Origin: Chryseobacterium contaminans
Lineage (GTDB): Bacteria; Bacteroidota; Bacteroidia; Flavobacteriales; Weeksellaceae
Length of the DNA stretch: 64,000 nt
NCBI RefSeq assembly: GCF_001684955.1
Contig: NZ_MAYF01000002.1
Location: 17,621-81,620, forward strand
Direction: 5' to 3'
In this document: positions 35,856-43,942 of the stretch, piece after piece
How the letters are laid out: each line of letters opens with the position of its first letter
How positions within the stretch are numbered: the first letter of the stretch is position 1
Translations under genes and position numbers: made by a program
Notes under the pieces: generated by a model
Seen by the model: only the letters and a program-made list of their open reading frames with translations
Told to the model about the DNA's origin: nothing
The model's database searches: none

Positions 35856-37526
35856 ATGGCAAAAAAAACAATTGCAGCATTAAAAGAATATTTTAAAGTT
35901 GGAAAGAGACCAACTGAAAGCCAGTTTGGAGATTTAATTGATAGTTATATCCATATGGACGCTTTTAATCCTAATGCTTATCTACCACTTTCAGGAGGCA
36001 AAATGACAGGTGTTTTAAGTTTGGGAAATGCCAGCACAACATATATTTCCAGGGATTTGTCAGATATAACGACTAACACCAACTTTTCCAGATACTTTAC
36101 AAAACTGACGGGTTCTAATGGAGATATTGACAGTTTTGGATATTATGGGGCAGTAACCAATACCGGCTCAGTAACAATGAATTGGGGATTTATTGGAGGA
36201 ACTGCTTATAATGGTAAAAATGCAATCAGATGGACCTCAGATCAGAGAGTGGCTATAGGGGGAAGTTCTTCAGTACTTCCTACTACCGGATATGCATTAG
36301 ATGTAATAGGAAATGCTTATGTAAGAGGAGATGTTACCTTTGCCGGTGGCCTGAATACCTATCAGGGTTCATTACAGGTTCAGCATCTGGGAATTAATAA
36401 ACTAAGGGCAGACAGTGCCAACACAATATTATCAGGAACATCCAGCAGTTCTACAAGTGGAATATTTTTAAGACCTGCGGGAGACACAGTTGGAACCGGT
36501 CAGATAATTATTAGCGCGAACGGAACTCAGTACGTAGATAATTATAACTTACTTTTCGGATCTCAGGTAGCAGCAGGATCATCTATTTTTCATACCAATA
36601 TTTCAGGAACTAACACTCCCGGTTATGGAATATGGATGGGGCACAACCTTCAGTTTAACGGAACAGACTTTATTCAGCCAAGAGGTAGCTTAAATTCCTG
36701 GGCTTTTACAGTCAATAATCACAAAGGTTTTTCCTTTAACAAAGCGAATAGCAGTACAGTGAATGGTTCTGCAGTTTCTCTTATTGAACTGGTAAAGATA
36801 TCAGGTACAGGAGTGATCAGCACACTAAATAATGGAAGCTCAGACCAATGGAATACGGCTTATGGCTGGGGCAATCATGCAGGAAAATACCTACCCATAA
36901 ATTATGCTACTCCTGTTAATGCACTGCCTTATCAAAACGATATGTTGGCTGTGCCGGTAGGAACTTATGCAGCAACAGTGAGCACAGCGTCTGTCAATTT
37001 GCCTTTTACGCAAGCAGGAGGGCTAATCTCTTTTGGTAACGCAGCTGTTTCAACAAGATTATTGGGAGCCAGAGATAACTCGGATAATCTGTGGTTCCAA
37101 TCCGGTGATGGTAAAGGAGCCTGGAGACAGATTGCTTCAAGAGATTGGGTTATCAATCAGTTAAATTCAGCATCCAAAGCTACATTATCACCAGAAAAAG
37201 TATCCTTTGCTCAATCCACAGAAAATAATCTGTCCGGCAAGAAAGAATATGAAATTGATTCAACCTTTTATCTGGAAGTAAACGATGAAACACAATTTAT
37301 TACAATCACAGGTAATCAGTTGTCAGATATGGTTTGTAATATAACGGAATCATATTCTCAACAGGAAATTAAAATCATCAACCTGTCAGCATCTTCATCA
37401 ATTAATCTTCAGTTAAAAGGAATCTCTGCTGCTGTGGTAGAACCAATGAACTATATAAAGATTTATATCACAAAAGATTTGAAGATCATAAATCTGGGCC
37501 AATTTACCTTAGAAGTTTTGGCTTAA
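35856..37526 (+). CDS. Phage-tail-fibre-like protein 1, pyocin-knob-like end
   Basis: This 556-residue protein begins with the motif shared by all four fibre genes (MAKKTIAALKEYFKVGKRP, TESQFGDLIDSY; residues 1-32), which I read as a docking or assembly segment. Directly after it comes YLPLSGGKMTGVL (residues 43-55), a common tail-fibre motif. The middle is a Gly/Ser/Thr/Asn-rich beta-helical fibre. Around residues 408-432, DNLWFQSGDGKGAWRQIASR resembles the knob region of pyocin and phage fibres. The C-terminus is a small beta domain, and the coiled-coil ending of the other three fibres is missing. There is no signal peptide. It is probably an extracellular or particle-borne receptor-binding fibre. 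Confidence 0.85.
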   Translation: MAKKTIAALKEYFKVGKRPTESQFGDLIDSYIHMDAFNPNAYLPLSGGKMTGVLSLGNASTTYISRDLSDITTNTNFSRYFTKLTGSNGDIDSFGYYGAVTNTGSVTMNWGFIGGTAYNGKNAIRWTSDQRVAIGGSSSVLPTTGYALDVIGNAYVRGDVTFAGGLNTYQGSLQVQHLGINKLRADSANTILSGTSSSSTSGIFLRPAGDTVGTGQIIISANGTQYVDNYNLLFGSQVAAGSSIFHTNISGTNTPGYGIWMGHNLQFNGTDFIQPRGSLNSWAFTVNNHKGFSFNKANSSTVNGSAVSLIELVKISGTGVISTLNNGSSDQWNTAYGWGNHAGKYLPINYATPVNALPYQNDMLAVPVGTYAATVSTASVNLPFTQAGGLISFGNAAVSTRLLGARDNSDNLWFQSGDGKGAWRQIASRDWVINQLNSASKATLSPEKVSFAQSTENNLSGKKEYEIDSTFYLEVNDETQFITITGNQLSDMVCNITESYSQQEIKIINLSASSSINLQLKGISAAVVEPMNYIKIYITKDLKIINLGQFTLEVLA

Positions 37527-37537
37527 ATAAACAAAAA

Positions 37538-37566
37538 CTTTCCTGTTTAAGCCAATAACAGGAAAG
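37538..37566 (+). promoter_or_regulatory. Hairpin between fibre genes 1 and 2
   Basis: CTTTCCTGTT (37538-37547) pairs perfectly with AACAGGAAAG (37557-37566), with a 9-base loop. No T-run follows, and fibre gene 2 starts 25 bases later, so it may be an attenuator or stabilising hairpin within the transcript. Confidence 0.55.
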
Positions 37567-37591
37567 AATAATCATCAAAAAACAACAAATT

Positions 37592-39346
37592 ATGGCCAAA
37601 AAAACAATTGCAGCTTTAAAAGAGTATTTTAAGGCTGGAAAGAGACCTACTGAAAGTCAGTTTGGTGATCTTATAGATAGCTATGTTCATGTAGACGAAT
37701 CATCAGAATATTCAACCATAGTAGAATTCCCTGCCAATTATCAGGTAGGAGATTATGTGGAATTTTTAAATTTCGCCCCATCCAGTGTAGGTGCAGGTGG
37801 GTTTTTTGAAGTATCGTTAGCCTATACAAGAGGAAATATTGCTTGTGGAGCAACGCATATTGCAGCGGTTTCGCATTCAAATCCCAATATCTGGAGAGAA
37901 TGTGGAACCATCAATGAAAATAATTATGTTGATGGTAACATAAACTATAATTTCACCATCGATGTTAATGGTGGAACCAATAAGTTTCGTATCAGGGCAG
38001 TTCATACCTATGGTTCTGCTGATCAGGTATTAAGGGTTTTTATTAAAGTAAGATCCATTAATAAAAATGATGTATGGGCTTCTATAGATATCAGAGGAAA
38101 TACCTCTGATTCTATTCCTCTTCAGCCTATGACCAATGAGTGGAATCTTTGGGTGGGCAATCTTTTGTCAAGTGAGAGTGCTAAAGTAGCCCTAAAAGTA
38201 AATAAAGACGGAAATGTAGGAATGGGAACTGAAGCTCCCAAAGGTAAGCTGGATGTCAGAGGAACTATTTATGCAGGACAGGGAGACGGAACACAAGGAA
38301 ATAACGCAATGGCTATTCGTTATGAAGATGGTTCGGTAAATAACTGGGGATCATTAAGAAGCAGTGCAGAAACTTATATGAGTTTTGGTGTTAGAGCAGA
38401 TCCTTATGCCGGATTAAAATGGTTATCTACCAGTGGTGCTTTTCCTCGCTCTAATACAGCAGTAGTTACAGGAAGTGAAGGAATTAAATTTTTTAGTTCA
38501 AGCCATCAGCAGACAGCTTTAGATCTTCCGGTTAATATGTCTGAATTGATGAGAATTAGTCCCAATGGAAATGTAGGAATTGGAACAGAGAATCCACAGC
38601 AGAAGCTTGATGTAAGAGGGATAATTACATCACAGGTAGCTAGTAATGAAGGAGGAGCTGTATTTTTACAGAACCCTAATAAAACAGCAGGTACTGCTCA
38701 TCAATGGGCCATCTATAATATGACCGGAGGATATGGCAACGGATTACAGTTCTGGAGCTATTCTGCAGATGGAAATAGCTATGGTTCCAGAATGACGATT
38801 GCAGATAATGGAAATGTGGGAATTGGAACTGCAAGCCCTCAAGCTAAATTGGATGTAGCTGGTAATATTTCCATTGCGGGTGAATCTACCTTACAATTAT
38901 CAGGCTTTGATACAAATCACGGCTTAAAGTATACTCATAAAACTTTTGCTAATACTGTTATAGATGGCCCAGTACTTTATGGATACAGTGGTGGTGCTTT
39001 AGGGGTAAAGCAAGATAATTTAGGAGTAGAAAAGATCGCTTTGCAATGGAAAGCAAATGGAAATGTTGCCATTTTTGGTAAACTGGAAGCAAAAGATGTA
39101 GTTATTACAGCTACACCTACAGCAGATCATGTTTTTGCATCCAATTATAATTTAAGAGAAATTGATGAGCTTGAAAAATTTATTTCTGAAAAAAGCCATC
39201 TTCCGGAAATTCCTTCTGCTAAAGAAATGACAGATAGTGGATTGTCAGTAGGAGACTTTCAAATTAAACTGCTTCAGAAAATTGAAGAATTAACACTATA
39301 CATGATCTCCATGAAAAAAGAGATTGATGTTTTAAAAGCAAACTAA
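37592..39346 (+). CDS. Phage-tail-fibre-like protein 2
   Basis: This 584-residue protein has the shared N-terminal segment (residues 1-32), then a domain of about 150 residues with EFPANYQVGDYVEFL. Three 'GNVGxGTxxPxxKLDVxG' motifs follow at about residues 207, 327 and 407; these are well known from Bacteroidota fibre proteins. The C-terminal 75 residues (VFASNYNLREIDELEKFI, HLPEIPSAKEMT, FQIKLLQKIEELTLY) match the widespread trimerising coiled-coil ending of such proteins. A segment at about residues 230-330 is nearly the same as one in fibre 4. There is no signal peptide. Confidence 0.87.
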   Translation: MAKKTIAALKEYFKAGKRPTESQFGDLIDSYVHVDESSEYSTIVEFPANYQVGDYVEFLNFAPSSVGAGGFFEVSLAYTRGNIACGATHIAAVSHSNPNIWRECGTINENNYVDGNINYNFTIDVNGGTNKFRIRAVHTYGSADQVLRVFIKVRSINKNDVWASIDIRGNTSDSIPLQPMTNEWNLWVGNLLSSESAKVALKVNKDGNVGMGTEAPKGKLDVRGTIYAGQGDGTQGNNAMAIRYEDGSVNNWGSLRSSAETYMSFGVRADPYAGLKWLSTSGAFPRSNTAVVTGSEGIKFFSSSHQQTALDLPVNMSELMRISPNGNVGIGTENPQQKLDVRGIITSQVASNEGGAVFLQNPNKTAGTAHQWAIYNMTGGYGNGLQFWSYSADGNSYGSRMTIADNGNVGIGTASPQAKLDVAGNISIAGESTLQLSGFDTNHGLKYTHKTFANTVIDGPVLYGYSGGALGVKQDNLGVEKIALQWKANGNVAIFGKLEAKDVVITATPTADHVFASNYNLREIDELEKFISEKSHLPEIPSAKEMTDSGLSVGDFQIKLLQKIEELTLYMISMKKEIDVLKAN

Positions 39347-39348
39347 TC

Positions 39349-40719
39349 ATGGCTAAAAAAAGTATACCGGAATTAAAAGAATATTTCAAAGCAGCAAGAA
39401 GACCAACTGAAAGCCAGTTTGGAGATTTAATAGACAGTTTTACCCATTGGGATGATCCAAATGTATTTTCAACCCATTATAAGGAAAAAAATAACCTGAG
39501 ATTTACTTTTCCTGAGCAACAGGCAGATCAGGCAATAGATATATTGCTAGGAAATGTGAGCATTGATGGATGGGTTGAAGTGGAAATTACTGGTTTTTAC
39601 AATTTCCAGAATAGTGTAGGAGTCATTAAAAAGCAGATAGTTATTGGAGCCTTTAATGATAATAGTATTTGGAGACCATCATTATCAAGAGTTATTGAAG
39701 CTTCAGGAGAGATTGTCGATAATATTTATATTGGTGATATAGTTTGGGATAATACCCTTAAACAATATAAAATAACTATTTATCATACAAACTCAAGGGG
39801 TAACGATTATGTAGTAAGACTGGTGCAACATTCTACATTAAACGCAATGGTAGATAAAGCAGTTCTTTCAGATGTTTATACCAATCCGCTTATAGGTCAG
39901 AAGAAACATTATGTACACTACCACGGAAATGTAGGAATAAAAACAAAGAACCCTGCTGCTTCATTAGATATCCAGGGAAGAATATTATTTGATGCTGATT
40001 CTCCTGTTGTAGGAGGAGTCGGAATCAAAGGGTATGAGACTATGTGGGCAAGAGGGTATAATTTTGTTTCATCCGATGGAACTCAAAATACAGGAGGTTT
40101 TGGAGCTGTAGGAGTGCAAAATAATATTAACCGATATTATATAGGAAAGTATGAAAATCAAATTGTGACATTTAATCCTGAAAACAGACAAAGTTCATTC
40201 GGTGGAAATATTGATGTTTACGGAGAAGCAAAATCCAGAAGTCAGAGGATTTTTGATTATTCACCAACCATTTATCTAGACAGAAGTGAAAATTATGGTG
40301 GATATACCCAGGGTATCCAGACCAGATTATTGGACGGCAGCAACAATTGGTTTTTTGGAAATGCAGGCCCAGATACTTTTGTAGTTTCTAGTGGAACATA
40401 TGCTGAAGGGCGGCAACTGGTTATTAACAGAAATGGTAATGCAGCCTTTCAAGGGAAAGTAGAAGCTAAAAACTTTGTAGTGTCTGCTACCCCAACAGCA
40501 GACTATGTTTTTGCAGCCGATTATAATTTAAGGGGAATTAATGAACTCGAAAAATTTATCACAGAGAAGAACCATCTTCCGGAAATTCCTTCTGCTAAAG
40601 AAATGACAGACAATGGATTGTCCATAGGAGATTTTCAGATCAAATTACTTCAGAAAATTGAAGAATTAACCTTGTATATCATTGCTCTTAAAAAGGAGAT
40701 TGATTTAAAACCTAATTAA
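39349..40719 (+). CDS. Phage-tail-fibre-like protein 3
   Basis: This 456-residue protein starts 2 bases after the stop of fibre 2, so translation is probably coupled. It has the shared N-terminal segment (MAKKSIPELKEYFKAARRP) and an N-terminal domain closely related to that of fibre 4 (QADQAIDILLGN, NIYIGDIVWDNTLKQYKI). One degenerate GNVGIKT motif is near residue 193. A beta-rich middle and the common coiled-coil end follow (VFAADYNLRGINELEKFI, HLPEIPSAKEMT). There is no signal peptide. It is probably a fibre subunit or an alternative specificity variant. Confidence 0.86.
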   Translation: MAKKSIPELKEYFKAARRPTESQFGDLIDSFTHWDDPNVFSTHYKEKNNLRFTFPEQQADQAIDILLGNVSIDGWVEVEITGFYNFQNSVGVIKKQIVIGAFNDNSIWRPSLSRVIEASGEIVDNIYIGDIVWDNTLKQYKITIYHTNSRGNDYVVRLVQHSTLNAMVDKAVLSDVYTNPLIGQKKHYVHYHGNVGIKTKNPAASLDIQGRILFDADSPVVGGVGIKGYETMWARGYNFVSSDGTQNTGGFGAVGVQNNINRYYIGKYENQIVTFNPENRQSSFGGNIDVYGEAKSRSQRIFDYSPTIYLDRSENYGGYTQGIQTRLLDGSNNWFFGNAGPDTFVVSSGTYAEGRQLVINRNGNAAFQGKVEAKNFVVSATPTADYVFAADYNLRGINELEKFITEKNHLPEIPSAKEMTDNGLSIGDFQIKLLQKIEELTLYIIALKKEIDLKPN

Positions 40720-40721
40720 TT

Positions 40722-42320
40722 ATGGCAAAAAAAACAATAACAGAATTAAAAAATTATTTTAAAGCAGGAAAAAGACCAACTGAAGGACAGTTTGGTGACG
40801 TAATGGATAGTTTTGCCAACCTGGAAGATCCACAGCTGTTTCCTAAGAATTATTTTGAGAAAAGGCTAAGTTTAGATTTTCCTCATAATGTAGCTGATCA
40901 GGCTGTAGATATCCTTCTAGGAAATAGGGGAATGTCAGGGAGGCTTGAAATAGAAATTGTGGGAACATGGATGTACTGGAATAGCGTTGGAAATATTAAG
41001 AAACTGTTTCAGGTAGGATTCAATCCGGATAACGGAGTGTGGTATACACCCACATCAAGAATTGTAGAAGCAGCAGGACTTATTACGAATCATATTTATA
41101 TTGGAGACATTGTTTGGGACGCTGCTATTAATCAATATAAAATACCTATTTATCACACTCATTTTTCAGGTAATATATATGATGTCAGAATTACTTATCA
41201 TTGCCCGTTTGATACGCAGGACCTTAGTGAGGTAAAACTTTCAGATGTTTATACTAATGCTCTTACAGGGCAAAGAGTGCATCATATTAACTATAATTAT
41301 AATCTGGGAGTAGGAACCTCTTTACCGGAAACAAGTCTCCATGTAATGGCACCAAAAGATAAGGGGCACTCCAATGTTGTAGGAGCGATGTTTGATAGAA
41401 ATGAAGCTGCCGGAGGAAGTAATATTGTACAATTAAAGTATCATTCTACAGCAGACCTTGAGCTAAACTCTTTGTTTACCGGAACCAATTTCAGATATGG
41501 TTCTTATGGGGATTTTAATATTGTTAATAATATTGATGATGGTACTTATGGTGCTATTAATATAGTTACCAATAAACAAACAAGATTAAGTATAATGCCA
41601 AATGGAAATATAGGAATAGGAACCGTTAATCCAATATCTAAATTAGATGTTAGGGGAAATATCGTTGCTGGTATAACCGATGCAACAGAAGGAATCAATG
41701 CATTTGCTATCCGTTATGAAAATGGCTCAGTAAATAATTGGGGATCGTTAAGAAGTGGTGCTGAAACTTATATGAGTTATGGGGTAAAAGCTGATAATAA
41801 AACAGCTTATGGCTGGTTGTCAGGCAGTGGATCCTATCCTAGTTATAAGACAGCAGTTACTACAGGGAATGATGGAATCAGGTTTTTGTCTTCTGCTTAT
41901 GAGAAAATAGCACAGGACTCACCAGTTACGATGTCAGAGCTTATGAGAATAACCCCTGGTGGAAATGTAGGAATAGGGACTCGAAATCCAGACCAGAAGC
42001 TTACTGTAAAAGGAAAAATTCATGCAGAAGATGTGATAGTAGACATGAATGTTCCTGCGGATTATGTTTTCCAGAAATATTTTGACGGAGAATCTTCCCT
42101 CAGACCGGACTATCAGATGCCAACACTTCAGAAACTGGAAGCTTTTGTAAAAGAAAATAAGCACCTTCCGGAGATTCCTTCCGGAGACGCCATTAAAAAA
42201 GACGGTGTTAATCTGGGAGACTTCCAAATGAAACTGCTTCAGAAGATTGAAGAGCTAACACTATATGTCATTTCTCAGAATAAAGAAATAGAAAACCTGA
42301 AAGCTATTATTGAAAAATAG
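40722..42320 (+). CDS. Phage-tail-fibre-like protein 4
   Basis: This 532-residue protein starts 2 bases after fibre 3. Its N-terminal segment (MAKKTITELKNYFKAGKRP) and following domain (VADQAVDILLGN, HIYIGDIVWDAAINQYKI) are paralogous to fibre 3. Its later part (FAIRYENGSVNNWGSLRSGA, TMSELMRITPGGNVGIGT) is paralogous to fibre 2, so the gene is a mosaic. GNVGIGT-like motifs lie near residues 196, 295 and 414. The coiled-coil end is related but more divergent (DYQMPTLQKLEAFVKENKHL, FQMKLLQKIEELTLYVI). It is the last gene of the locus; a hairpin follows 40 bases later. Confidence 0.86.
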   Translation: MAKKTITELKNYFKAGKRPTEGQFGDVMDSFANLEDPQLFPKNYFEKRLSLDFPHNVADQAVDILLGNRGMSGRLEIEIVGTWMYWNSVGNIKKLFQVGFNPDNGVWYTPTSRIVEAAGLITNHIYIGDIVWDAAINQYKIPIYHTHFSGNIYDVRITYHCPFDTQDLSEVKLSDVYTNALTGQRVHHINYNYNLGVGTSLPETSLHVMAPKDKGHSNVVGAMFDRNEAAGGSNIVQLKYHSTADLELNSLFTGTNFRYGSYGDFNIVNNIDDGTYGAINIVTNKQTRLSIMPNGNIGIGTVNPISKLDVRGNIVAGITDATEGINAFAIRYENGSVNNWGSLRSGAETYMSYGVKADNKTAYGWLSGSGSYPSYKTAVTTGNDGIRFLSSAYEKIAQDSPVTMSELMRITPGGNVGIGTRNPDQKLTVKGKIHAEDVIVDMNVPADYVFQKYFDGESSLRPDYQMPTLQKLEAFVKENKHLPEIPSGDAIKKDGVNLGDFQMKLLQKIEELTLYVISQNKEIENLKAIIEK

Positions 42321-42359
42321 TACCATTCAATATAATAATATAATACTATTTGAAAAAAG

Positions 42360-42387
42360 AACTCCCTCAAATTGGTTTGGGGGAGTT
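42360..42387 (+). terminator. Hairpin closing the large locus
   Basis: AACTCCCTCAAA (42360-42371) pairs with TTTGGGGGAGTT (42376-42387), with a 4-base loop and a single G-T pair. The T-run after it is poor. Confidence 0.65.
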
Positions 42388-42420
42388 TATGGTTTATCAA
42401 AATAAGGATAGTATAAAACA

Positions 42421-42448
42421 AAAAAACCTCTGACTAATCAGAGGCTTT
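42421..42448 (-). terminator. Terminator of tRNA-Phe copy 1
   Basis: In minus-strand sense a 7-bp stem CCTCTGA/TCAGAGG is followed by a T-run (plus-strand aaaaaa at 42421-42426). Confidence 0.85.
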
Positions 42449-42452
42449 CAAG

Positions 42453-42525
42453 TGGTTTCTCCAGGAATCGAACCAGGGACACATGGATTTTCAATCCATT
42501 GCTCTACCAACTGAGCTAAGAAACC
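42453..42525 (-). tRNA. tRNA-Phe (anticodon GAA), copy 1
   Basis: A 73-base cloverleaf on the minus strand: acceptor GGTTTCT/AGAAACC with discriminator A, D-arm TAGCTCAGTTGGTAGAGCA, anticodon loop TTGAAAA between ATGGA and TCCAT, and T-arm CCTGG TTCGATT CCTGG (read with the usual pairing). CCA is not encoded. It is identical to the copies at 42790 and 43762. Confidence 0.97.
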
Positions 42526-42569
42526 ATTATATTTATTCGTTTGACTTACTTCGTTGTTTTAAAGTGTTG

Positions 42570-42577
42570 CAAAAGTA
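42570..42577 (-). promoter_or_regulatory. Promoter box of tRNA-Phe copy 1
   Basis: Minus-strand TACTTTTG matches TAnnTTTG, followed by CAACACTTTAAAA, which is nearly the same as at the other two copies. Confidence 0.7.
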
Positions 42578-42758
42578 TAACATTTTGTAATATCACGCAA
42601 GTTTTTGCAACTCTTTTTTACAATTATAGGTCAGTTTATTTCTTTTAAAATCCCAATATATTGCCATTCAGTAAGTTGGTTTTAAGAAAAATTGTTCTTA
42701 TAATATCTTGGAATACTGGAAAAGTTCATTCCTGTTTTCTGATGTAAACAGTAAAAGA

Positions 42759-42786
42759 AAAAGCCTCTGAGATATCAGAGGCTTTT
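42759..42786 (-). terminator. Terminator of tRNA-Phe copy 2
   Basis: Minus-strand 10-bp stem AAGCCTCTGA/TCAGAGGCTT with a 4-base loop, then a T-rich stretch. Confidence 0.85.
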
Positions 42787-42789
42787 AAG

Positions 42790-42862
42790 TGGTTTCTCCA
42801 GGAATCGAACCAGGGACACATGGATTTTCAATCCATTGCTCTACCAACTGAGCTAAGAAACC
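42790..42862 (-). tRNA. tRNA-Phe (anticodon GAA), copy 2
   Basis: Identical in sequence to the copies at 42453 and 43762, with its own promoter box (42889-42896) and terminator. Confidence 0.97.
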
Positions 42863-42888
42863 ATTACTTCGTTGTTTTTAAAGTGGTG

Positions 42889-42896
42889 CAAAACTA
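42889..42896 (-). promoter_or_regulatory. Promoter box of tRNA-Phe copy 2
   Basis: Minus-strand TAGTTTTG, then CACCACTTTAAAAA, as at the other copies. Confidence 0.7.
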
Positions 42897-43083
42897 ATGT
42901 ATTTTTTTTATTCTGGCAATGTTTTTTTATGTTTTTTTATTTTTATATCTGATTTTTTTCTTTTATTGAATTGTATATCAGTATAGTCCGGATAGGAGTA
43001 GTGCAGCCTTTTTATATATCTTTGATGAAACCGCTGGCAGATTGAATAAATACCTTTATATTTAGTGATATTTATAAAATTTA

Positions 43084-43515
43084 ATGGGAAGCACAATTAA
43101 ACGGATTTTGATTGTTTTAGGTATTGGAGTGATAGTGTATTTCGGAATGAGCTTTTTAGTAGCCTCCTGGATAAGTTATTTCTCTTCAACTAAAAGGATT
43201 AATAGTTTACCAAAAGAAAAGATTCTGTTTACTGCATTAAAAAAAGAATATCATTTAACCCAAATAGAAAGATCTCCTGATACAGAACAGAAACTGTTAC
43301 ATCCTAAAGATACATTGGTTTATACTCTTTACCTTTCTACAATAGTTTGTGAACAGAAAAAAGAAAATATCGCTCGAATTTCCAGAGAAGTAGCTCAAAA
43401 GATTAATAGTCTCGGTTTACATCAGAATTTCTACAAATATGAATTGTTTTTTTATTGTAAGGAGCTTCCACCAGGGCTTCTGAGGTATGAATTTTTAAGA
43501 AAAGATCTTAAATAG
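43084..43515 (+). CDS. Small membrane-anchored protein of unknown function
   Basis: This 143-residue protein has one N-terminal transmembrane segment (about residues 8-30, ILIVLGIGVIVYFGMSFLV) followed by a charged, soluble domain with two cysteines (TIVCEQKK, FFYCKELPP). I recognise no family. It lies on the plus strand between tRNA-Phe copies 2 and 3, which are on the minus strand, so it is an isolated unit that separates otherwise tandem tRNA genes. The frame is long for such an AT-rich area and has a proper hydrophobic start, so I accept it as a gene. Confidence 0.65.
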   Translation: MGSTIKRILIVLGIGVIVYFGMSFLVASWISYFSSTKRINSLPKEKILFTALKKEYHLTQIERSPDTEQKLLHPKDTLVYTLYLSTIVCEQKKENIARISREVAQKINSLGLHQNFYKYELFFYCKELPPGLLRYEFLRKDLK

Positions 43516-43730
43516 ACAAGAAGTATTTTTTAATTCTGATGTGCTGAATTACTAATAGTAAGTTTAGTCTGGCTTGCCGTTAAAAATAAAAACTAAGTTT
43601 ATTTCAAAGATTTACTACGTTTATAGACAATGAGTTTAATGAAGTAGAGGAGTAGGTTTCAACCTGTATATAAAACTGGAAGAGGAATACTATTTTATAA
43701 TAGCGAATTTGAGACTGGATAAGAAAACAA

Positions 43731-43757
43731 AAAAACCTCTGACTAATCAGAGGTTTT
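43731..43757 (-). terminator. Terminator of tRNA-Phe copy 3
   Basis: Minus-strand stem AAAACCTCTGA/TCAGAGGTTTT with a 4-base loop and a following T-run. Confidence 0.85.
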
Positions 43758-43761
43758 CAAG

Positions 43762-43834
43762 TGGTTTCTCCAGGAATCGAACCAGGGACACATGGATTTT
43801 CAATCCATTGCTCTACCAACTGAGCTAAGAAACC
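43762..43834 (-). tRNA. tRNA-Phe (anticodon GAA), copy 3
   Basis: The third identical 73-base copy, with its own promoter box (43877-43884) and terminator. Confidence 0.97.
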
Positions 43835-43876
43835 ATTATATTTTTGTTTGACTTACTTCGTTGTTTTAAAGTGATG

Positions 43877-43884
43877 CAAAATTA
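43877..43884 (-). promoter_or_regulatory. Promoter box of tRNA-Phe copy 3
   Basis: Minus-strand TAATTTTG, then CATCACTTTAAAA, as at the other copies. Confidence 0.7.
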
Positions 43885-43942
43885 GTAAGTTTTAGTATAC
43901 AAAGCAAGTATTCATCGTACTTTTTTCGATTATAACTAAAAC

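Noticed and set aside
15393..42320. A prophage, R-type tailocin, eCIS or T6SS
   Set aside because: Fibres and an endolysin-like enzyme are present, but no capsid, portal, terminase, sheath, tube, baseplate or AAA ATPase gene could be recognised in the window.
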